Shown here piece by piece: positions 62,590 through 64,000 of a stretch of 64,000 bases of DNA. The translations under genes were made by a program, and so were the position numbers. The notes beneath the pieces are model-generated. The model was given only the letters and a program-made list of their open reading frames with translations. It did not search any database and was not told where the DNA came from. The DNA is taken from the NCBI GenBank assembly GCA_963693365.1, contig CAVNZM010000005.1:4340001-4404000 (forward strand). Reading direction: 5' to 3'. The stretch's first letter is position 1, and each line of letters starts with the position of its first letter. Source of the DNA: Amoebidium appalachense (Eukaryota; Ichthyosporea).

Positions 62590-63111
62590 TTTTTTTTTTA
62601 AGTGCACATTGCATGCAAGTACTTTTAATCACGTGCGTGTACATTTCTGTGCAACGCCATGCTTGATCGTTCAACTTGTTCATTGTTCGATGCGAGTGTG
62701 TCGGAGTTTGGTACATGTTGGGGTGTGAGCTGCTGAGGGTGGGTTTACGTGGTGATGGTGGTTGTGCAAGTGGGCAGCTGGAGGTGGGGGGAGCCCGGGG
62801 GAGGGGGAGGGAGGGAGGGGGAGGGGAGGGGGGAGGGAGGGGGGGAGGGGGGGGAGGGGGGAGGGGGAGCCTCAGGGAAAAGGATTGATTAAATTGTCGA
62901 AAGTTGCTCTTCTGCTAAGCTTCTCTGCATTTAGGTTCCAAATGTCAATTGGGGAAGCCGCAGACATCTTCAAATTATGAAGGAGGTCACGAGGGCTTGC
63001 CCCGGGGGGGGGGGGGGGGGGGGAGTTGTAGGGTTGTCCTAAGGAATTCACCCAGGGGAGGGCCGAACCCAGAATGACCTGTGGCTGTGTCATGCTGCTA
63101 TTGAAACCATA

Positions 63112-63142
<31 letters not shown>

Positions 63143-64000
63143 TTTTTTTTTGTTTTTTTTTTTCAAAGGGGGGGGGGGGGGGGGGGGGGGGTTTCAACTT
63201 AGCAGAACAGGTTGATACGATACTAAGTTTTACAATATCAAAAAGTGTTCGTGGGCATACCCACACACCATTCAGAGACAGTCTATTTTAATAAAGTTTC
63301 ATTTATTATTTTATTTGTAACAGTGCCACAGTGCAAGGCGGAGTATTTACAATCATCACAGTGCAACATTGCCAAAATAATCATAGTTGTAGAATTTATT
63401 GATAATGTACCAAGACCTCCTAGACAAACGAAGCCTTACCAGGTACATAAGGGGAATATAACACCTAATGTATACTCTCAGGCACAAAACCTACACATAC
63501 ACCTAATGTCAATATCATGATAGATTGGAACAATTCTCTGAGCCGACAGACTCTATGAATCTCACTGTGGGTACAGGTCATGTTTTGAAATTCAATATTA
63601 AATACTCGAAAGATCAGCACTTACCTAGACTAAGTACTTCAATATCCAAAAGATTCACACATTTCTGTAACACAAAAACCCATCCAAAATCTTGTAACAG
63701 CTTACATGCTAAAGCACTGAAAACACAAGTCTTACATGCATAGCAACACGGTTGCTTGAAAGAAACCAAAGACACACAAAAAAAGGACCTTATATTGATA
63801 TCGATCAGGACCAAACAAAACTTAATATACATTACAAATGGTACTTTCTGTCACCACATCCAATAGAACATATCGAAGCCATAGACCAGTGAAAGCAATG
63901 GGCGTGGGTGGTCCCTCAAACACCCACGTCTTTGATGTTTGCCCACATTCATGGCGACCCCCCCCCCCCCCCTCCCCCCCCGCCGCCGGCCTGCCGGCCC
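60892..64000. other. Right-hand flank, no supported gene
   Basis: Contains the kinase 3' region (ATTAAA at 61422-61427 is a possible poly(A) signal), CA and CT repeats (61529-61566, 62350-62370), G/A tracts (62780-62880), poly-C (62552-62589), poly-G (63004-63023) and AT-richer sequence to the end. Short open frames at 61343-61480 (-), 62872-63093 (-) and 63245-63520 (+) have ordinary composition but no recognisable domain or splice context. Confidence 0.5.

Noticed and set aside
63245-63832. Open frames near the right edge on both strands
   Set aside because: AT-richer sequence with short frames on both strands and no recognisable domain or splice context.

Overview
The window comes from a eukaryotic nuclear genome with very intron-rich genes. 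Exons are short (about 35 to 380 bp). Introns are packed with GT/CA, CT/AG and poly-G/poly-C simple sequence. Gene content (Hrs/Vps27-type ESCRT-0 subunit, diaphanous-type formin with a DAD, GPN1, prolyl oligopeptidase) points to an opisthokont, most likely a unicellular or early-branching holozoan, but the species cannot be fixed from sequence alone. I rebuilt the genes by hand by chaining exons with GT/AG (rarely GC/AG) borders, matching reading phase and protein-family match; most open reading frames over the simple repeats are artefacts.

Layout: (1) 268-2255 (+), 3' seven exons of prolyl oligopeptidase, 5' part outside the window. (2) 3551-13084 (-), about 18 exons of an unrecognised multi-pass membrane protein of about 960 aa. 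(3) 14077-27308 (+), a complete diaphanous-related formin (GBD/FH3, coiled coil, FH1, FH2, DAD), head to head with gene 2. (4) 28973-37494 (+), a TPR-like helical-repeat protein of about 640 aa. (5) 37909-44144 (-), a complete GPN-loop GTPase 1, tail to tail with gene 4. (6) 44982-52572 (+), a complete ESCRT-0 subunit (VHS, FYVE, UIM, coiled coil, Pro/Gln-rich tail, C-terminal clathrin box), head to head with gene 5. (7) 54893-60891 (+), a Ser/Thr kinase of the AMPK-related (CAMKL) type. The last 3 kb hold no gene I can support.

The genes do not form a pathway. Their functions are housekeeping or cytoskeletal: actin nucleation, RNA polymerase II assembly/import, endosomal sorting, kinase signalling and peptide hydrolysis.

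The most unusual content is between the exons. About a dozen copies of a short dispersed element (up to about 375 bp, two subfamilies, tRNA-promoter-like boxes, a conserved hairpin) all end in a C homopolymer instead of poly(A), and nearly all intronic copies lie in the sense orientation. Introns also share an architecture: sense-strand GT repeats starting near the donor, a sense-strand G-tract, then a CTGAC-like branch site 10-25 nt before the acceptor.
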